A DNA stretch of 64,000 nt from Theocolax elegans (GCA_026168455.1 CM047429.1:37928066-37992065); one strand, 5' to 3'. Counted from the stretch's first letter, positions 1 to 11,506 are shown. The notes: generated by a model from the letters alone, not told the origin. Translations and numbers: made by a program.

Positions 1-385
1 AAAACTGGAAAAATGTTCCAAATATTTCAATGTTGGTAAACATCGGCCCACTTTTGGCGCAAGTTGGCCCACTTTTAGCATACTTTGGAGCATTTTCATC
101 GAAAATGTATTTTCACTAGGGTATGTATAATATTAGTATTTATAAAATATTAAATTTATATTAACTATATTTCATTCATTACATTGAAGCTACTTTCTTA
201 TAAACACTGTTTTCTAATAATTTATATTTTATTTGTTTCAGCTTTACAAAAAAATATTAATAAAAAATTTAAAATCATCGTTTAGAAAAATAAAAAAAAT
301 TATAATTATTATTAAACAATTGAAACAAATTATTAATATTATTTTTATAATTGTGAATAATTTTGTAAAATAAACCATTTTTATA

Positions 386-985
386 ATGGGTTTGACGGAA
401 ATAAAAATATTAGTTGTAAAAACGATTGAACCATATAGCGACGATGCTTCAATGTTAAATGATGAACACATATTAGAATTTAATAACATCCTTAAATCAT
501 GTACACCATTCAATATGCAAACAACTCTTTTAGTTCAAAAACAATATAATATTAACTCAGTTCAAATGAATAATGAATACATTCAATTGTTATCTTCTGG
601 AAAATATGAAAAAGGTCATTGGATTTGTATGTATTACAATAATAGAACGATACACATTTATGATAGTTTAAATGCTAAATATTTGCAAAATGAACATAAA
701 GTATACATCAACAGATTATTTCCAGATAGTCAACAATTAAAAATTGTTTTTGAAACAGTGCAATTTCAAATCAATAGTTATGATTGTGGAATTTTCGCGA
801 CAGCTTTTGCTGTCTCTATTGTATTTAATTTATGCCCATGCAGTTTAAACTATGATATTTCCCAAATGCGTTCACATTTACTAAAAATATACGAAACACG
901 TAGTATTACGATGTTTCCAATTTTACAAATTATAAACTATAATATTTCAACAATACCAATCAAAAGATACATGATTCATATTTGA
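386..985 (+). CDS. Ulp1/C48-like cysteine protease ORF (Helitron-associated)
   Basis: This 199-aa ORF looks like a Ulp1/SENP-type (C48) cysteine protease, a fold that cleaves SUMO or ubiquitin-like peptides. The catalytic pattern is visible: His78 in GHW, Asp93 in IYDS, Gln128 six residues before Cys134 in SYDCG. An N-terminal LNDEHI stretch (residues 24-29) resembles the LND region common in this family. The ORF is intact, unlike the helicase ORFs downstream, and ends 98 bp before the next ORF on the same strand. No signal peptide or membrane segment is visible. C48-type proteases occur in several transposon classes, so it is probably a transposon accessory protein. A captured host protease or a separate element is also possible. 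Confidence 0.75.
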   Translation: MGLTEIKILVVKTIEPYSDDASMLNDEHILEFNNILKSCTPFNMQTTLLVQKQYNINSVQMNNEYIQLLSSGKYEKGHWICMYYNNRTIHIYDSLNAKYLQNEHKVYINRLFPDSQQLKIVFETVQFQINSYDCGIFATAFAVSIVFNLCPCSLNYDISQMRSHLLKIYETRSITMFPILQIINYNISTIPIKRYMIHI

Positions 986-1082
986 TGTATTAATGAAAAA
1001 AAAATTGAATTTCAATGTAGTAGAAATAAAAATAATAGAATAAAATTTTCAACAGAAATTTAATTCTGAACAACAAACAATA

Positions 1083-1862
1083 ATGAATTTATATAATAAA
1101 GATAAAATCATTTCCGTTGATTCTATTACCACAATGGAAATAGACTATGAAATACCAACTTATAGTTCATTTTATCAAAAAAATAAAAATAAACAATTTA
1201 ATGATATAGAAATAAAACAGCTAAAAATAAAACAGCAAACTATGATAAAAAGGCAAACAATTAGCTGTATCGATATAAAAAATGAACGAGAAAAAGAAGC
1301 GTTGCATAAAAAAGAAGCTTATATGAGGAGTAAAGATAGCAATGACGGCAAAATAGAAGCAAAAAAATAAAGAGAAAACAGCAAACCATGATGAAAAGAC
1401 AAAAATAAATAGTGACGAAATAAAAAATGAACGAGAAAAAGAAGCATTACGAAAAAAGAAGCTTATGTAAATAATAAAAATAGCAACGACGGCAAAATAG
1501 AAGAAAAAAAAATAAAGAGAAAACAGCAAACCATGATGAAAAGACAAAAAATGAATGGTGACGAAATAAAAAATGAACGAGAAAAAGAAGCATTACGAAA
1601 AAAAGAAGCTTATGTAAAAAGTAAAAATAGTAATGACGGCAAAATAGAAGAAAAAAAAATAAAGAGAACACAGCAAACCATGATGAAAAGACAAAAAATA
1701 AATAGTGACGAAATAAAAAATGATCGAGAAAAAGAAGCATTACAAAAACAACATATATATTATAATGAAAATACTGATCAATGTAAAAAAAATGAAGAGA
1801 AAAAATTAAATGGAAAAATATTAAACGAAAGTAGAAAAAATGATATCGATAAATTAGTATAA
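1083..1862 (+). pseudogene. Charged repeat region (Helitron N-terminal part, broken)
   Basis: Two ORFs in the same frame (1083-1370 and 1533-1862) are separated by a stop and frame changes. They encode a very Lys/Glu/Asn-rich sequence that repeats a unit of about 49 residues, each with NEREKEALRKKEAY- and SNDGKIE-like segments. It should form a long charged helix or coiled coil. Comparable Arg/Glu-rich repeats precede the zinc region in many Helitron RepHel proteins, so this is probably the N-terminal part of that protein. The repeat units are 145-147 bp long, and those not divisible by three throw the frame. No catalytic motif is present. Confidence 0.5.
1233..1760 (+). repeat. Coding tandem repeat, ~146 bp unit, about 4 copies
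   Basis: Units begin with CAGCAAAC at 1233, 1379, 1524 and 1671, giving periods of 146, 145 and 147 bp. The last copy is partial. A 147-bp unit would keep the reading frame; the shorter ones break it. Confidence 0.85.
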
Positions 1863-1898
1863 AACCATTTACAAAAAAATTTAAAAAGACGCATATGT

Positions 1899-2492
1899 AT
1901 GAAAAATGACAAAGACATGGAAATACCAATCATATTGCTTAAAAAATTAAAAATTGATGAAGGAAAATTTTTTAACGTATATGATAAACCAATTAATACT
2001 AAAAAAGGTATAAATTATAAAGAATTAAATAAACGTATTTTAACTAAAAATGAACAAAATGTAAAATTAGTAAGTAAATCCAAAATAATAGGTCGAATAG
2101 CAAATGTAGATTTTGATGAAAAAATAATTATTGAAAACAATTTAGGTTATATGTCTAAAACTTGTAAACATTGCAATACTAAACATTTTGTTTTTGAATA
2201 TACACTAAGTAAAGAATTTTCTAATTGTTGTCACAAAGGAAACGTAGACTTACCGAAAATGCCTCCCTATCCGGAAGAATTAAAGCAATTAGCTACAGGA
2301 ATATCGGAAGATAGTATTAATTTTCGCAAAAATATTCGGCTATATAATAATGCGTTAGCTTTTGCAAGCTTTGGAGCTAATTTTGATAAGTTATCTGGTA
2401 GTGGACCACAAATTCTTAGAATATGTGGTCAAATATATCACAATGTTTTTGCTTTACATCCAAATGAAAATGAAGCTCTAAAATATGGGTAA
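1899..2492 (+). pseudogene. Helitron RepHel N-terminal zinc region
   Basis: This 197-aa segment holds the zinc-finger-like region that precedes the Rep domain in Helitrons: CKHCNTKH at about residues 87-94, followed by FSNCCHKG, then KMPPYPEEL and a GPQILRICGQIYH stretch matching the usual family order. Such fingers help bind the transposon ends. The frame ends in an in-frame TAA at 2490-2492, directly after a KYG motif, yet the protein similarity continues after it (LYVLDNELAAAER). The stop is therefore a nonsense mutation in an older longer ORF. Confidence 0.8.
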
Positions 2493-3278
2493 TTGTATGT
2501 TCTAGATAATGAATTAGCTGCAGCTGAAAGAAAAAGTTTTAAAAATAATTTAGATACAAAATTAGAATTGTCAAGTAAATTAGATAGCTTAATTAGAAAT
2601 GTTAATCCTTATGCTAAAGCTTATAAAATGATGTATGAGGTAGAAAAAGAAAAATTAGAATGTTAGAAGAAAAATTAGATAAAAATATATATATATAATG
2701 AAGCTACTTGTAATGAAGTTGCAATGGTATTTGTAGGAAAAAATGGACTGCCTACTTCAGAGCGGGATATAGTTATATATTCAAAATATGACAATCCAAT
2801 TAGTATTCCTTTAATAAGTAAACACACTGATCCAATGACATACCCACTTATTTATCCAAATGGAGGATATGGATGGATGCCTAATATGAAATGCAAATAT
2901 AAGAAAAACAATATTTCATGTTTGCAATTTTATAATTACAGACTTTCTATGAGAAATGGATTTAATCCATACCTTAATATGGGAAAAGTTTCTCAACAGT
3001 TTACAATTGATGCATTTGTCAAAGTTGAACAATCAAGATTATATTTTGTAAAGAAAAACCAAGATATTTTAAGAAGCGATTATTATAAAGGCGTAATGGA
3101 TTATTTACACAAGAAAAAAGAATCTGAAAATATAAAAATTGGAAAAATGTTTATTTTGCCATCAAATTTTGTTGGAAGTTCAAGATTCCTAAAACAAAAT
3201 TACATTGACTCAATGAGTATAGTAAATCGTTACGGAAAACCTGTCTTATTTATAACAATGACATGTAATCCAAACTGA
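2493..3278 (+). pseudogene. Helitron_like_N region, broken
   Basis: The stretch resumes after the stop at 2492, shifts frame near 2665, and is open again from 2724 to 3278. The second part carries the Helitron-like N domain signature: YPLIYPNGGYGW, then NPYLNMGKVSQQFTIDAFVK, then LPSNFVGSSRF and FITMTCNPN. In intact relatives this domain precedes the HUH nuclease motif. A TGA at 3276-3278, immediately after TCNPN, interrupts it. Product and frame order agree with the flanking Helitron segments. Confidence 0.8.
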
Positions 3279-3893
3279 AAAGAAATAACTGAACATTTAA
3301 AAAAATATGAAACTGTAATTGATAGACCAGATTTAGTATTTAAGGTATTTCATCAAAAAATAAAAGAATTTAAAGAATTGGTAATTAAGCAATGTGTTTT
3401 AGGAAATTGTATCGCCTACACTTATGTTATCGAATTTCAAAAACGTGGACTTCCTCACATGCATATGCTATAATTTTTAGATAAAAATTATAAAATTAAT
3501 ACTCCCGAAAAAGTAGATGAACTCATAAACGCAGAAATTCCAAACGAAGATTTCTATCCACGGTTGTATAATATTGTAAAACAGTTTATGATTCATGGAC
3601 CCTGTGGAGAGCAAAACATGAGTTCACCTTGCATGAGTAAAGACACAAAAAAATGTATGAAAAATTTTCCAAAAAAATTTAATAACAAAACAACTTTTAA
3701 TTCTTCAGGATATCCATTATATATAAGAAGTAATGATATCAAAAAAATCAATTATAAAGGTAAATACCACAATAGAATAGCTGATAATCGGTTTGTTGTT
3801 TCGTATAATCCTTATTTATTGTTAAAATTTAATTGTCACATTAATGTCGAAGTATGCTCAACAGTCCAATGTATAAAATACTTATTTAAATAG
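3279..3893 (+). pseudogene. Helitron Rep (HUH nuclease) domain, broken
   Basis: The HUH metal-binding motif of the rolling-circle nuclease is readable as GLPHMHM, with the two histidine codons at 3456-3458 and 3462-3464. It is followed by a TAA at 3471-3473. The downstream open part (3564-3893) includes HGPCGEQNMSSPCM and KKCMKNFPKKF, typical of Helitron Rep, and ends at a TAG at 3891-3893. In the family the catalytic tyrosine motif lies about here, so the last stop falls at or next to it. The nuclease cannot be active from this copy. Confidence 0.8.
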
Positions 3894-4063
3894 TGTTATA
3901 AAGGACATGACTGTGCGAACATAGAAATACGTGACACAGGTATCAGATCAAAAGACAGTTCTAATTTAACTCATGATGAAGATATTGAAAGCAATGAATA
4001 TAATACTATTAGAACACCCTCTACACGAACTTTCACATACTATAATAAGATTAGCTATTCACA

Positions 4064-4568
4064 ATGAAGATGAACAAGAAGTGTATTTTAAAGAAGGACA
4101 AGAAACAGAAATTTAAAAAAAATGTAGAAACGACATTAACAGCATACTTAAAATTAAATCAAACCGATTCTGATGCACGAAATTATTTATATTCCGAAAT
4201 ACCATTAAATTATGTATTTGATAATAATTCAAAAACATGGAATAAAAGAAAAAAAAACAAAAAAACCTGTATTAAGCAGAATGTATTTAGTGAATCCAAA
4301 GGATCGAAAACGATATTTTATAAGATTATTACTTTTACATGTCAAAGGAGTATCATCATTTCAGGATTTACGTACTGTTGATGATATAATTTATTCTACA
4401 TTTTATGAAGCTTCTACAGCTAGACATTTGGTTAATGAAGATAAAGAATGGGACAGATGTTTGGAAGAAGCAACACAATTACACTTTCCTACTGCTCTTT
4501 GTGAATTATTTGCATATATTTGTATTTTTCACAATCCTATTAATGCAAGAGATTTGTACGAAAAATAG
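4064..4568 (+). pseudogene. Helitron linker between Rep and helicase, frameshifted
   Basis: Two overlapping frames (4064-4381 and 4212-4568) carry the family region between Rep and helicase: ARNYLYSEIPLNYVFD in the first and YFIRLLLLHVKGVSSFQDLR plus DKEWDRCLEEA in the second. The switch between them near 4250-4290, close to A-rich runs, marks a frameshift. A segment usually present between Rep and this region appears shortened around 3960-4060. Confidence 0.75.
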
Positions 4569-4649
4569 AAACACTTTTTTTACCACCCAAAATATGAACA
4601 AAATGCTGATAAAAACCTAGCATTAAACATTATTGATAAGAACCTACAA

Positions 4650-6137
4650 TTGAATGGATATTCTTTAAATAATTTTAATTTACCCGTTATATCTACATTT
4701 ATAGAAGATTATGCTGATAAATCAACAACACATAACAAAAGTTGCACATTTACTGAAATAAACGTCAAAGTAAATTCTTTAAAAAATCCTAACAAAGACA
4801 TTTTCGATACTATCGTGCAACATTTAAAAATTGAAGACAAAAAAAGCTTTTTTATTGATGGACCAGGAGGAAGTGGGAAAAGCTGTTTACTTAATGTTCT
4901 AATAGACTATCTTAAATTCTCAAACATTTCATTTTTATGTGTTGCTTGGACAGGGATTGCAGCAAATTTATTACATAACGGGAAAACAGTACACACAACA
5001 TTTAAACTACCACTTAATATCATAGAATGTACTATATGTAATAGTAAATCTAATTCAATAGAAGCAGTCAATCGCCTATTTCAAGATATATGTAATAATA
5101 AAAAAATATTTGGTGGTAAAATGTTGGTTGTTTCAGGCGATTTTAGGCAAACATTACCAGTTATACGACATGGTAGTCGTACTGAAGTTATTGAAAATTC
5201 AGTTAAAAACAGTTACTTATGGCCGAATTTTATACGTATGACACTAAATGAAAATCTTCGAGTGACAGATAATGACAATTATTTTAGACAATGGTTATTA
5301 AATGTAGGTGAAGGTAAACGTTTAAATATGTATGAAGAAGAAAATGAACTGCTTGAAATCCCTCTTGATTTAATAACAAAAGAAAATGATATCATTGCAG
5401 AAATTTTTGGAAACGAAATAAAAATAAATGATAAAGTTATATTAGCCTTCACCAACAACGACGTAATTGAAATAAATAATAAAATTTTGGCTATAATGGA
5501 AGGGCAAATTATTGAATACTTAAGTGTAGATACAGCAGAAGCTGATAATGGAGAAAACTTAGATGTCATGTTACTTACAGAATTTCTTAATTCCCTTACA
5601 CCTAATGGACTTCCTCTACATAAATTACAATTAAAAGTAGGTGCAATAGTAATTTTTCTAAGAAATTTAAATGTGAATGAAGGTCTTTGTAATGGAACAA
5701 GATTATTAGTAATAAAACTTATGAAACATTTAATTAAAGCAGAAATTATAAGCGGAAAAAAAATTGGAAAATTAGTTTTAATACCAAGAATCACTTTGTC
5801 ACCATCTAAAGAAGATATACCATTCAACATGCGCAGAAAACAATTTCCCATTCGATTAGGTTTTGCAATGACTATTAACAAATCACAAGGACAGTCATAC
5901 AAACAAGTTGGTATCTATTTACCATCTCCAATTTTTAGCCATGGTCAATTATACGTAGCTCTTTCAAGAGCTAAAAGTAGAAAAAATTTAAAAATATTAC
6001 TGTTAAACAATGCAAAAATAGAAAATGATACATTAAAAAATAAAATCAAAATTTACACTAACAATATAGTGTTTAAAAAAGTATTGGAAATGTGTAGACG
6101 AAAATTTATACACATTTTATATAAATTTTATAAATAA
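4650..6137 (+). pseudogene. PIF1-like helicase domain of Helitron, motif II lost
   Basis: The 495-aa open segment is a PIF1/RecD-type 5'-3' DNA helicase. Walker A is GPGGSGKS at residues 71-78, motif III is GDFRQTLP at 163-170, and the C-terminal motifs TINKSQGQS (about 407-415) and YVALSRAK (about 434-441) are present. The Walker B/motif II segment (normally DEAPM-like) is missing between residues 131 and 138, where an in-frame loss of roughly 20 residues joins the flanking conserved blocks. The ORF is otherwise open, so it could still encode protein, but ATP hydrolysis would be expected to fail. It is the last coding part of the Helitron. Confidence 0.85.
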
Positions 6138-9100
6138 ATAAAAATGGAAGTATGAAAAAAACATTAAAATATTACAACTATTGAATGATTAAAGTAAATA
6201 TGCAAAATAATTAATAATTGTTTGCGCTGAAAATCATTAAAATACAATTGAAAATCGGCTGCAACATATCATATTGTAAATGACAAATCATTACATTAGT
6301 TATAATAAATAAAAAAAATGAAATATAAGAAAAATCCATTGAAATATTACTACTACTGAATCATTAAAATAAATATGCAAAATAATTGATAATAGCCTGC
6401 CGTTCGACAAAATTTACAGACTTTAAAAAAGAATCAGAGTTTCCCAAAATACAACGACCGAAAGTTTAATTCTTATAATAACGCATAAACAGGTATTTAA
6501 AATTATTATTTAAAAACTTAAATTTGTTAAAATTTTACAATTAGAATTATATTTGCATATATCATGTATAAAATATTTCGACAGAGCCGCCATTTAGATA
6601 CAATCACTCACCCAACGTGCGTAAAAAATGATTTTCATAACACTCAATTTTATAACAATTACTATACAGATTCTATTAAATACCAAAATTTTTAAATATG
6701 CATTATAAAAACCATCACTTTGAAATAATACTACATTCACATACAAATTAAAACCATATATAACACAACGACAGTATTATATACCACTTTATAAAAAATG
6801 TTACCACCGCCATTAAAGAAAAATATAATTTATGAGAGTATATAACATGCTTATATTTTATGTATTCTGTAAACACATTATATTACATCAATTTATTTAA
6901 AATTACGATATCCCCCCAAATGGAAATTATTTTATGTGTGTGCATTTTAAATATATTAAATATATGGACATATTTCACTTTCTTTCTGAATACACGCACA
7001 CACACCTTCTTTATAATAACCTATAATGATTATTTTTACACAGACACAATATATATATATATATATATACTTATTTTTTACTCTTTGTCATATTTATTTT
7101 CTTTCTGTATTATTTCTATCATTATTAGCGTCAAAATTTAACAGTATACTTTTCTTTCCTTAACTTACACTGTTACAGAGCCCTTATTATGTTACTATTA
7201 AATGGATCATGCATTGAAAAAATATATGATTCTTGAAATGTATACCTTACCAGCACATCCTCGCCGTAAGAGTCGAATACAATATTCATATGTTGGCTAA
7301 CGCTGGAAGCATAAATATATTTTACGGAGCGTGTGTTATAACTATATACGAAAAATCTAAATGACTTCAGTACAACATGTCTTGGTCTGCAGAAACGACA
7401 TCAGGGTTTCATCAAATACACTATCCAAGAGCCTAACTCTCATCCAATAATGTATAAATAGTTATTTAAAATTATCAAATAAAACGAAAACATTGGAAAG
7501 TCGACACAAAACATATGGAGTTCTCACATCTTTTCAACTCGTCTACGCGAGATCAAGATTCGAGATGCCTTTTTGAAACGATTGCCCGCTCATATACTAT
7601 AAAGGACCCCTGCAATAATGATGAAAATGGAGTCGAAATCTCACGAATGATTGACATTTGACGGATTCTTTGAATGTCACGAAATAATTGATAGTCATTA
7701 GATGATCAAGTTTTCAGTTGAACTTTATTTTCAGTTCTGTCTTTGATGTTTTTTTTTAATCTATAAACTCTTTTAAAAAACCAAAATATTGGAAAGTCGA
7801 CACAAAATATATCGAGTTCTCACACTCTTTTCAATCGTCTGTACAATAGTAGTTACATGTAATTTTAAAGAAATTTTGATTAATTTTAAAACTTTGGTAG
7901 TTAACTATCATATTTCGTTTATTTCTCAATTTTTTTTTTACAAAAACGACATCTCAGTCACCACATTAATTATACCATAATCCTCTTCGCAATGCGCAAA
8001 TTATCATTGTTGGTGTTAAGGGTAGAGTACGGTTATAAAAATATTTTTGTAATTTTTATAAAATATTATGTGAAATGTCATGTTTATAAAATATATTATA
8101 AAAAATATTCTTTTTTGATGATTTTTAACACATTCATTAAGTAAAATATTAAAATATTATCAAATATAGGCTTAAAGCAGGTGCAAATACAAAAAACTCC
8201 TTGCAGGATAAAAGTTGTCGAAGGGCTTTAATCCAAGAAAATTTAAATTTATATGCATATAAACTTCAACTTTACACAGCGAATTTGGTGTATCTATAAA
8301 AATGCAATTTCTGCCTTGATAAACCCAATTGGTTTACTAATTATTTAAAAAATGTAATGTTTTTCATTTAAAAAATGAACATAAAAATGTCACATTTAAC
8401 TTTAAAGAAAAAAGGCTGTGTAACTATTTTACATATACTCATCTAAAATAAACACGATCAAAATACAACCGAGTGAGCGTTAGCGAGCGAGGTATCTGTT
8501 GCTAGTATCTTAATTAAAGCCGTTAAGTTGATTGAAAATTTGTCGATCTTCCCGAGTCAAGTGTGAAAAAACAAAGGATGAGTAAAAAATTTAACACATT
8601 TACTAGCCATATTACCTCGGTCGCTAACGCTTCCTCGGTTGAATCACATTTTTGAGGCTAGACGTTGATTATAAAGTGTAATCTTAAATTTATTATTAGT
8701 TTATAACAAATAAATTTTAAACGATTTTAATACAATTATTTTATTTTATTTTCAATCTAATTTTTTTCATGCGCTTTAAACTATTAATTAAAATTTATTG
8801 TTATATTACTAAAACAAATAAAAATAAATTATAAAATATTTTATTTTAAAAAAATGTAAACAATTTATTCCCTTTACTCATCATGATATTTAACTACAAA
8901 AGTTTATTTTCGAATGTTGGTTCGTATTATTTTCTCTCTGCATTTACAGGCTTGAGACTGTCATATAATGAACGTAAATATATTACGTATTAAAAGTTTC
9001 AAATATTTGATTTTATAACATATATATATTTCAAAATTATGTATGCTATAATGCGTAAATATTTTAATATTGATAAAAATATACATTACAATATGGCTGC
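6138..9100. other. AT-rich non-coding stretch with short repeats
   Basis: No convincing coding sequence. I see an imperfect direct repeat (6151-6217 and 6323-6394, sharing ATATGCAAAATAATT), a second one (about 7487-7545 and 7783-7838, sharing TTGGAAAGTCGACACAAAA), an AT microsatellite near 7050-7070, and the inverted repeat listed separately. Confidence 0.6.
8467..8640. repeat. 27-bp imperfect inverted repeat, 120-bp spacer
   Basis: Arms at 8467-8493 and 8614-8640 pair with a few mismatches, around GCGTTAGCGA. They are GC-richer than the surroundings. The structure could be a small MITE or hairpin; no flanking duplication was found. Confidence 0.6.
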
Positions 9101-9102
9101 AT

Positions 9103-9896
9103 TCCCAATAAGCACAAAGTATTATATAAGTAATCCAGAAGTACTCTTCAAGTATTTGTATACTAATATATTTTTATAAAAAAGATTTCTTTAAGAATTT
9201 TTTCTATATTATCATATAATTCTTGAATGCCCGCTAAAAGATACTACTTAAAGTATATGTAAAGAATTCTGTATAATGTATAAATATAAACCTAGTCGCA
9301 CTTAATTAAAAAAAATGTTTAATATAATGGTTGCATATTATTATTAGAAATCCGCTTAGCAGACATAAATAGAAATGGTATTATTAAAAAAAAAATTATC
9401 CTGATGGGGATTCGAACTCAGAACTTAGCACGCACAGCTATCACAACATTTTACTTAGATAGTTTCGGAACTTGTACATGCTCATCAGCTGCCTATCTTT
9501 CATATAATACGCGGTTGATTTGTTTATAAATAATATTTATTAATTTCATAATTAAGTTTTGCATTACAATTAAAAGAACAAATTTACATAAAATGTGCGT
9601 GTGTCTTGTATAGAAGATTTTCTTGTATAATCCTTTAAATTGATAGAAGAGCAGTTTGTGATTTCTTGTTTAATATTAATTTACTACTTTATACATAGAC
9701 TTATATAAAGCTGTATCGTATACCGGTTATTGTTTATTAGATACTTTAAAATTATTTATAAAGTATTCGATTTCCAATACTTCAGTAGTACTTCCTTAAT
9801 ACTTATTGCTTTCAAAAAGAATTCTTTTTTTGCGGACATTCAAGATTTCTTATAGAATAATTTTTCTCTGAAAGTGTGCTTATGCGGTTAAAAATA
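9103..9896. mobile_element. Possible MITE with divergent terminal inverted repeats
   Basis: Near 9109 the sequence AATAAGCACA is mirrored by TGTGCTTAT near 9876-9884. Inside, TTCTTGAATGCCCGC (about 9222-9236) is mirrored by GCGGACATTCAAGA (about 9832-9845). The arms are divergent and unequal in spacing, and no clear target duplication was found, so this is only a candidate non-autonomous DNA element. It contains the tRNA-like arm described next. Confidence 0.35.
9401..9478 (-). other. tRNA-like / SINE-type fragment
   Basis: On the minus strand the sequence contains a pol III B-box match (GTTCGAATC, consensus GWTCRANNC) within GAGTTCGAATCCCC, followed by a T run. The T stem pairs poorly and no clear A box or cloverleaf can be drawn, so this is a decayed tRNA gene or the head of a tRNA-derived SINE rather than a functional tRNA. 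Confidence 0.35.
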
Positions 9897-11101
9897 AAAT
9901 AAATAATATAATATGGCATCTTGTATATTCGTTATTATAGGTAATAATTATTTTGTAATTTTTTTTCACTAATATCTAAATAAAGTTCTAAAATAATGTC
10001 ACTTTTTGCAGACAATGTATTTTAACAATGTCTATCAAAATATTTTAATTGATGTTTAATTAATGCTATATTAGACAATTAATTATTTTTAAAATTGTAT
10101 ATTTTTAATATTTGTTTATTTCTTAAGTAATGATATGTTAAAGTGTTGCTTGATGTAAATAATGTATACTTGAAAAATATTATTATTTTATAATTCTTAT
10201 TATTTAAATTACTCTCATTTATAGTAAGTATATCGCCTTCTGTATTAGTGAGTATCATTGACGATTTTAAAAATTTTATTTTAAGAAAATATTGCATTAA
10301 AATTCTGAAAAAATTCATACGGATAGCTTAAAACAAAAGCGAGGGCCTGACGTTTTGAGTTTTTAAGAAAAAATAATGTTTTCAATAATAATTGAATTAA
10401 CAATTTTTGGTCGGTAATTAGAAGTCAAAAAAAACATAATTTTTCAACACAAACATCATAATGAAATTATCATGATTTTTTATCAGGATTTTTTCAAAAA
10501 TTCATTCGTTTGTTTATAAAAAATGATAAAAAATGACCATTTTCTAAGCACGACATCCCCTTAAAACAACGTAATTAAAACATTCACTACAATACATATG
10601 AAAGTCTATAAAACAGTAGTATTAAAAACGGAAACACCATTAAATTATCATTAGTATTTAATTAAACAATCAAATAAGCCAAATTTTGCGGAATTTCAAG
10701 TACACTTACGGACAAAACATTCTATTTAATATTTTGAGGTTGCGCTTAATCTATTGAAAATGCGAACGCAGTAGAAAAATCTATTTATTATCTTTTAATT
10801 ATCTAGTTCTGAGATTCTCATTCCAGCAGGGTACGTTACTATATATTTGAAATATTTATATATTTAAACAAGTTATTTTAATTTACGAATAAGGTGAAAA
10901 TTCCTAATATATTGCCCGTACTGAAAGTATTAACTACGACATGGTTAGATTTTTCTTGGTTAGATTCGTTAGATTTTTGCACTGCTTAAATATGTTAAAA
11001 TTTACAATTAATGAAAACTGTTTTTTTTTAATTTATCACAAACTATTTTTTGTACAAAAAATTTAAATCAAAAATTATAAATTATTTCGAATGTACGTTT
11101 T
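9897..11101. other. AT-rich non-coding stretch
   Basis: No supported gene. The only ORF of any length here (10079-10318, minus) is low-complexity and resembles no family I know. Confidence 0.5.
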
Positions 11102-11395
11102 CTGAAGACGATGTCCAGGTGGTCAGGGTAACCTCCAGGTTATCCTGACATCGTCCACAGGGAAGTCTACATGCCTTTCTACTTGAATTTGCAAAAAATA
11201 TTGTCACTTCCTGAAGACGATGTCCAGGTGGTTAGGGTAACCTCCAGGTTATCCTGACATCGTCTACAGGAAAGTCTACATGCCTTTCTGCTTAAATTTG
11301 CAAAAAATATTGTCACTTCCTGAAGACGATGTCCAGGTGGTCAGGGTAACCTCCAGGTCATCCACACGTCGTCTACAGCAAAATCACCCTCACCC
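11102..11395. repeat. Tandem repeat, 109-bp unit, about 2.7 copies
   Basis: Units begin with CTGAAGACGATGTCCAGG at 11102, 11211 and 11320, an exact 109-bp period with few differences. Each unit starts with a partial palindrome: GACGATGTCC... is mirrored by ...TGACATCGTC about 45 bp later, so each can fold into a hairpin. Confidence 0.9.
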
Positions 11396-11468
11396 TGACC
11401 TCTTCACCGTAACACACTTAGCCTTATACACATACGTATATATAAAACATAATAAAAGGACGCCCAAT

Positions 11469-11506
11469 AGTGAATGTCGAACGCCGGACACCGAACGCCG
11501 GACACT
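11469..11506. repeat. Short GC-rich minisatellite
   Basis: The stretch repeats GAACGCCGGACACC-like units. A related block on the other strand is at about 30508-30573. Confidence 0.7.

Larger units (their letters stand above)
386..6137 (+). mobile_element. Decayed Helitron with protease ORF, Rep and PIF1 helicase
   Basis: A run of same-strand ORFs reads in the order protease, charged repeat region, Helitron N-terminal zinc region, Rep/HUH domain, PIF1-type helicase. Helitrons are rolling-circle transposons whose single RepHel protein nicks DNA with a HUH/Tyr endonuclease and unwinds it with a PIF1 helicase. The Rep-helicase part is broken by in-frame stops at 2490-2492, 3276-3278, 3471-3473 and 3891-3893, by frame changes near 2665 and between 4000 and 4220, and by loss of a helicase motif. 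I could not identify the 5' TC end or the 3' hairpin plus CTRR end, so the limits given are those of the coding parts. Assignment of the first ORF to the same element is inferred from strand and spacing. Confidence 0.85.

Noticed and set aside
5279..5902. 207-aa minus-strand ORF
   Set aside because: It is antisense to the PIF1 helicase domain, which has clear motifs.
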